Under the pieces are notes generated by a model that searched no databases, had not been told where the DNA came from, and saw only the letters and a program-made list of their open reading frames with translations. Positions 60,177-64,000 of a stretch of 64,000 bases of DNA are shown piece after piece (the stretch's first letter is position 1; each line of letters starts with the position of its first letter). This stretch comes from Litorimonas sp947503715 (GTDB lineage Bacteria; Pseudomonadota; Alphaproteobacteria; Caulobacterales; Maricaulaceae). The position numbers and the translations under genes are program-made. The stretch covers positions 2,604,001-2,668,000 of the forward strand of contig NZ_CP189850.1 of NCBI RefSeq assembly GCF_050271975.1, written 5' to 3'.

Positions 60177-61129
60177 AGCGCAATCCCCGCAATCGTGACG
60201 AGTGTTCCGACACCGTCCCAAATTCCGAAAGGTTCATCTAAGATCAGGATCGCCGCAATAATCGTCGCCAGCGGTCCGAACATGCCGAGCATGGCAACTT
60301 TCTGCGCCCCAATCCTGCCAATCGCGATGTTCATAAAGAAACTGGGCAGGAGCGTCGAGAAGACGGCAATCGTCAGGCCCAAGGCGTAAATACGCGGCGG
60401 CAGGTCGAAGGCCGCGACAATGCCATCCGTCGTCAGGGCCGCGATCGTGAAATGCAAGAAAATCGCCGTCGCCGCACCCAGCATGGCGAGGCAGGTAAAA
60501 AGAGAGGAGCCAATCCGGTCGATGAAGGACTTCGCGATGAGTTGGAACAACGCAAACAACATGGCGCACGCCAGCACCAAACCGCTACCCAACCAAAGGT
60601 TCGAGCTTTCGGTGATATCCCCGCCGAGGAACACGACGGCCAAGCCGCTATAGGCCAGCGCCACGGCGGCAATGCCCGACCCCGTCAACCGCCCGCCAAA
60701 GAACAGTGCGCCAAACAGGATGACAAAAGCGGGATAGGTGAAGAGCAGCAACCGTTCCAACTGTGCGGTGATGTATTGGAGGCCCGTAAAATCGAGCAGC
60801 GTGCAGAGGTAATAGGCCAAGACCCCCGCCAACATGGCGAGACCGATTTGCTGGCCAGTCGGTTTTATCACCGTCCGCCGCCAAACCCACCAGAGAATGG
60901 CGAGATAGACGGGGAAAGAGAAACCGAGACGCAACATCATCAAGGTAATCGGCGGGACCTGTTCGATACCCTCCGTCGGCAGATAGGCAAGTTTCACGAA
61001 GACGGCTTTCAGCGAGTAGAGCACCGCCGCGATCGTCCCGAGGACAATGCCAACCCAGACTGCGCCCTCGCCCTGCTCTGCGTCAGAAAGCACCGGGGCA
61101 GACATGGTTTCACGCAGGTTCGTTTTCAT
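60137..61129 (-). CDS. EamA/DMT family transporter
   Basis: The 330-residue protein has ten predicted helices arranged as two EamA repeats (from about residue 25 and 175), typical of drug/metabolite exporters. Start ATG 61129 overlaps the tadA stop as ATGA, so it is in the tadA operon. Substrate unknown. Confidence 0.85.
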   Translation of the reverse strand: MKTNLRETMSAPVLSDAEQGEGAVWVGIVLGTIAAVLYSLKAVFVKLAYLPTEGIEQVPPITLMMLRLGFSFPVYLAILWWVWRRTVIKPTGQQIGLAMLAGVLAYYLCTLLDFTGLQYITAQLERLLLFTYPAFVILFGALFFGGRLTGSGIAAVALAYSGLAVVFLGGDITESSNLWLGSGLVLACAMLFALFQLIAKSFIDRIGSSLFTCLAMLGAATAIFLHFTIAALTTDGIVAAFDLPPRIYALGLTIAVFSTLLPSFFMNIAIGRIGAQKVAMLGMFGPLATIIAAILILDEPFGIWDGVGTLVTIAGIALYMLVSKSKPRQT

Positions 61130-61584
61130 GTCCGCCGTCTTTCGCGGAAGAAGGATTTCAACAGATCGGAACACACATCCGCCAAAACGCCGCCCGTTAC
61201 GTCCGGCCTGTGGTGACAGGTCGGCTGTTCAAAAAAACGAACGCCATTTTCCACCGCGCCGCCTTTCGCATCACGCGCGCCGTAAACCACCCGCGCAATC
61301 CGCGCATTGGAAATCGCGCCTGCGCACATCGTGCAGGGTTCCAATGTCACATAGAGCGTCATCCCGCCGAGACGATAATTCCCTGTGGCATAGGCCCCGT
61401 CCCGCAGTGCCAGCACTTCCGCATGTGCCGTCGGGTCACAAATCGAAATCGGCGCATTTCCCGTCCGCGCGACGACCTCGCCTTCCGCGTTGACAAGCAC
61501 CGCGCCGACGGGCACTTCGCCGCGACGGGCTGCGCCCTTGGCTTCCGCCAGCGCAAGCCGCATATAGTGGATATCATCGGTCAT
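61126..61584 (-). CDS. tadA: tRNA-specific adenosine deaminase
   Basis: TadA converts A34 of tRNA-Arg(ACG) to inosine. The 152-residue protein has the zinc-deaminase motifs HAEV (in PTAHAEVLALR) and PCTMCAGAI. ATG 61584 (MTDDIHYMRLAL) gives family length. It is divergent from rluB by 46 bases, an arrangement found in many alphaproteobacteria. Confidence 0.94.
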   Translation of the reverse strand: MTDDIHYMRLALAEAKGAARRGEVPVGAVLVNAEGEVVARTGNAPISICDPTAHAEVLALRDGAYATGNYRLGGMTLYVTLEPCTMCAGAISNARIARVVYGARDAKGGAVENGVRFFEQPTCHHRPDVTGGVLADVCSDLLKSFFRERRRT

Positions 61585-61630
61585 AATTTTGCCTATCAAC
61601 CGACCCGACCTCGCCGTCAAGAAAGCCCTT

Positions 61631-62602
61631 ATGACTGACACGGTTCAAACAGAACGTATCGCTAAATTCCTCTCCCGTGCAGGTGTCGCCTCACGCCGGG
61701 ATTCGGAAAAACTCGTCGCGGAAGGCCGCATCAAAGTGAACGGCAAGGTCATCGACACGCCCGCCACGAAAGTCGGCCCGAAGGACAGGATCGAATTTGA
61801 CGATGCAGAGGTTGGCGGCAAGGTCCACACGAAACTCTGGCGCTATCATAAACCTGACGGGCTCGTGACATCGCACAAGGACGAGAAAGGCCGGACGACC
61901 GTTTTTGACAGTCTGCCAAAAGAGCTGGGCCGTGTAATCTCCGTCGGACGTTTGGACATCACCTCCGAAGGCCTTTTGCTCCTGACGAATGACGGCGAAC
62001 TCGCGCGACATTTGGAACATCCCTCCACCGGGTTTTCCCGCCGCTACCGCGCCCGCGCCTATGGCAAGGTCACGCAGGCGGAGCTCAGTTCCCTGATAAA
62101 CGGCATCAAAATTGACGGCATCATGACCGGACCGATTGAAGCCGTTCTCGACAGCACGAGTGGCGATAATAGCTGGATCACGGTCACCCTGCGCGAGGGT
62201 AAAAACCGCGAAGTGCGCCGTGCGATGGAACATCTCGGCCTGAAAGTGAACCGCTTGATCCGAGTCAGTTACGGTCCCTTTATGCTCGGCGAGTTAAATC
62301 CGGGCGAGACGGATGAAGTCAAATATAGCGTTATCCAGACACAGCTCGGTCACCTGATGGATTTTCCAGACCTGCCTGAACCGAAGACCCGCGCCCCGAA
62401 ACGCGGCAGCCATGCGAGTGCGAAACGGTTCCAGAAAAAGCCGGGCGAGACAAAAACATCCGGCGCGAAAAAGGCCGAACCCCAAGGCCGCGGGAAATTC
62501 GCGAAATCCAAAGGCAAGCCGCGGGTCAAAGCGACCGGCAAACCGGGCGGAAAGTTTCAGGGAAAATACGCGCCACGCGGTCAGGGACGGGGGAAAAAGT
62601 GA
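61631..62602 (+). CDS. rluB: Ribosomal large-subunit pseudouridine synthase (RluB/RsuA family)
   Basis: The enzyme modifies uridine in 23S rRNA. The 323-residue protein has an N-terminal S4 RNA-binding domain (IAKFLSRAGVASRRDSEKLV), the catalytic Asp in GRLDITSEGLLLLTNDG, and the motif GKNREVRRAMEHLGL. A basic, Lys/Gly-rich tail of about 70 residues follows, which is common in this branch. ATG 61631 follows the usual start of the family. Its stop overlaps rsmD as GTGA. rluB is preferred over rluE/F by context only. Confidence 0.9.
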   Translation: MTDTVQTERIAKFLSRAGVASRRDSEKLVAEGRIKVNGKVIDTPATKVGPKDRIEFDDAEVGGKVHTKLWRYHKPDGLVTSHKDEKGRTTVFDSLPKELGRVISVGRLDITSEGLLLLTNDGELARHLEHPSTGFSRRYRARAYGKVTQAELSSLINGIKIDGIMTGPIEAVLDSTSGDNSWITVTLREGKNREVRRAMEHLGLKVNRLIRVSYGPFMLGELNPGETDEVKYSVIQTQLGHLMDFPDLPEPKTRAPKRGSHASAKRFQKKPGETKTSGAKKAEPQGRGKFAKSKGKPRVKATGKPGGKFQGKYAPRGQGRGKK

Positions 62603-63168
62603 GAATTGTCTCAGGTCGTTTACGCGGGCGTAACATCGAATCTCCGCCCACAAAAACCACCCGCCCGACCAGCGATCAAACGCGCGAGTCGATCTTTAAT
62701 ATCCTCAAACACGCGACATGGTCGCCCTCCCTCGACGGTGCGATTGTCGCCGATATTTTTGCAGGTTCCGGCGCGCTCGGTTTGGAAGCCATTTCGCGCG
62801 GGGCAGACTTCTGCCTCTTCGCGGAAACGGAGCCCAAAGCCCGCGCTGCAATTCGCAAGAATATTGACAAAATGGGTCTGTCAGAGATCACCCGCCTCCA
62901 CCGCTATGACGCCACTCGCCTGAAAATCGCCCCTGGAAACCTGCGCGGGAAATTCACCCACATCTTCATGGACCCGCCCTATAATAAAGGCCTCTGGCGC
63001 CCAGTATTGGAACGGATCAGAACGCAAGCCTTACTGGCCGAGGGCGGCGTCGTGATTCTGGAAGAAGGCGCGGAAGCCGAAATAGACCCGCGCGGCTATG
63101 AGGTGCTGGACGACAAGACCTGGGGCGCGGCGCGGGTTTTATTTTTGGGATTGACTAAGAAGATATAA
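62599..63168 (+). CDS. rsmD: 16S rRNA (guanine966-N2)-methyltransferase
   Basis: RsmD methylates G966 of 16S rRNA. The 189-residue protein has RIVSGRLRGRNIESPPTKTTRPTSDQTRESIFN (beginning shown in part), the SAM-binding ADIFAGSGALGLEAISRGA and the catalytic motif MDPPYNKG. It starts with GTG, which overlaps the rluB stop. The gene order rluB-rsmD is typical. Confidence 0.94.
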   Translation: MRIVSGRLRGRNIESPPTKTTRPTSDQTRESIFNILKHATWSPSLDGAIVADIFAGSGALGLEAISRGADFCLFAETEPKARAAIRKNIDKMGLSEITRLHRYDATRLKIAPGNLRGKFTHIFMDPPYNKGLWRPVLERIRTQALLAEGGVVILEEGAEAEIDPRGYEVLDDKTWGAARVLFLGLTKKI

Positions 63169-63298
63169 TACGCATATATATACACACAGAGAGCGTAGCG
63201 GTTCACATCATATACCCATCCTTAAAGGAACCAGCCACTAACAGGGCTGAAAGGATTGACTCATGCGCCGCGCTTTTAAAATACAAATGTGAAACATT

Positions 63299-63487
63299 AT
63301 GAAAAATAACTCTAGGCAGCTAATTAAGTTACTCAAGGAGAACGGTTGGACATTAGATAGGATTTCAGGGTCGCATCATATCTTTATGCATCCTGACTTT
63401 GACCGCCCCATTCCGGTACCACATCCGAAAAAGGATTTACCGACCGGCACGGTCAGAGCCATTCTTCGCCAAGCCAAATTAAAATGA
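63299..63487 (+). CDS. hicA: HicA-type mRNA interferase toxin
   Basis: The 62-residue protein has the HicA fold: RQLIKLLKENGW, then the catalytic His region ISGSHHIFMHPD, and the C-terminal PVPHPKKDLPTGTVRAIL. HicA toxins cut mRNA on the ribosome. It overlaps hicB by 4 bases. A gap of 130 bases before it may carry the promoter. Confidence 0.93.
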   Translation: MKNNSRQLIKLLKENGWTLDRISGSHHIFMHPDFDRPIPVPHPKKDLPTGTVRAILRQAKLK

Positions 63488-63876
63488 GCATTTATTACGG
63501 CATCGTACATAAAGACCCGGATAGCGCTTACGGTATCCACTTCCCGGATGTGCCGCTCTGCTTTAGCGCGGCAGACGAACTGGAAGACTTGCTTCCCAAC
63601 GCAATGGAAGCCCTCGCCATTTCCGCCGAATATGAAGCCCTGCCCGAACCTTCAAAAATAGAAACTATTCGCGACCTTGCGGAAGAAGACATTTCCGAAG
63701 GCGCTTTCATTTTGGCTGTTCCACTCGTGTCGATCTTGGGCCGTACGGTCCGAGCGAATGTGACTATGGATGCAGGATTATTGGAAAGTTTAGATGATGC
63801 GGCGAAGCAGAGGAAACTGACGCGGTCCGCCTTTATTGCGCAGGCTGTACGTAAAGAAATTGAGCAGCGACCCTGA
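63484..63876 (+). CDS. hicB: HicB-type antitoxin
   Basis: The 130-residue protein joins an N-terminal HicB core (YGIVHKDPDSAYGIHFPDVPLCFSAADELE) to a C-terminal ribbon-helix-helix DNA-binding region (VRANVTMDAGLLESLDDAAKQRKLTRSAFIAQAV, shown in part). It neutralises HicA and probably represses the operon. The start overlaps hicA as ATGA. Confidence 0.92.
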   Translation: MSIYYGIVHKDPDSAYGIHFPDVPLCFSAADELEDLLPNAMEALAISAEYEALPEPSKIETIRDLAEEDISEGAFILAVPLVSILGRTVRANVTMDAGLLESLDDAAKQRKLTRSAFIAQAVRKEIEQRP

Positions 63877-63952
63877 CGCTAAGCTTTAGGGCGAACACAC
63901 TTATGTTGCCGAATTAAGATCGACCAAAATCATAAACAAAAGGAGATCTCCA

Positions 63953-64000
63953 ATTAACGCAGCTCATTTATTGATGGCCGCTATAGCCTTGGCTGGATGC
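63953..64000 (+). CDS. Possible lipoprotein start, cut by window edge
   Basis: After AGGAGA (63941-63946) the frame reads NAAHLLMAAIALAGC, ending at a lipobox Cys at the last window base. With normal spacing the start codon would be ATT (63953), a rare start; ATG 63974 or TTG 63971 would be far from that ribosome site. The rest of the gene is outside the window. Confidence 0.3.
   Translation, partial: MNAAHLLMAAIALAGC

Noticed and set aside
63299..63876. Mobile island bounded by the hicAB pair
   Set aside because: hicAB is often mobile, but no integrase, tRNA or attachment repeat is visible in the window.

Overview
The window looks like chromosome of an aerobic alphaproteobacterium, probably a Caulobacterales/Maricaulales (Hyphomonadaceae-like) aquatic bacterium. 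This is inferred from the MoxR-DUF58-BatA/DUF4159 block, the zwf-pgl-edd-glk order, a large carbohydrate-type TonB receptor with flavin-dependent halogenase-family genes beside it, and an extended PstC/PstA pair. Species cannot be told from the sequence. No rRNA, tRNA, CRISPR array, IS element or phage gene was seen.

Layout. 1-2.3 kb: a Tat lipoprotein fragment, a NUDIX hydrolase and a DUF1285 protein on the minus strand, divergent from a four-gene MoxR/DUF58/BatA-DUF4159/vWA membrane operon (1.3-8.0 kb). 8-13 kb: two small envelope proteins, queE-queC, a secreted protein and recQ. 13-15 kb: an ABC exporter. 15-21 kb: a five-gene Entner-Doudoroff operon (zwf-pgl-edd-glk-SMP30 lactonase) on the minus strand. 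21-45.8 kb: a sugar-polymer locus with two LacI regulators, two GH3 glycosidases, a TonB receptor, four tandem halogenase-family genes, a TPR protein, a lone secreted carbohydrate-binding-like protein, a two-catalytic-domain SGNH/CE2 esterase, a sugar porter, xylB and xylA. 45.8-51 kb: pstSCAB-phoU behind a Pho box. 51-57 kb: racemase, PepSY-like protein, a molybdenum hydroxylase trio with a cytochrome-like lipoprotein, and a prolyl-4-hydroxylase-like protein. 57-58.1 kb: a repeat-filled non-coding stretch. 58-63.2 kb: coiled-coil protein, TauE/SafE and EamA transporters, tadA, rluB, rsmD. 63.3-64 kb: a hicAB toxin-antitoxin pair and the start of a possible lipoprotein.

How it works together. 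Five palindromes with the core TGACA(A/G)CG(T/C)TGTCA lie upstream of zwf, between the TonB receptor and the halogenase operon, before the carbohydrate-binding protein, before the sugar porter, and before GH3-xylB-xylA. They have the central CG of LacI-family operators and tie uptake, hydrolysis, deacetylation, xylose isomerisation, the Entner-Doudoroff route and the halogenase genes into one inferred regulon, probably for xylan or mixed beta-glycans. The most unusual part is the halogenase tetrad: three members keep every catalytic signature, while the second has lost the flavin-site motifs, the WxWxIP motif and both catalytic residues (Lys and Glu), yet its reading frame is intact and it is translationally linked to the next gene. 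No partner flavin reductase or natural-product gene is present, so these enzymes more likely serve the polysaccharide locus than classical halogenated-metabolite synthesis; their substrate is unknown.
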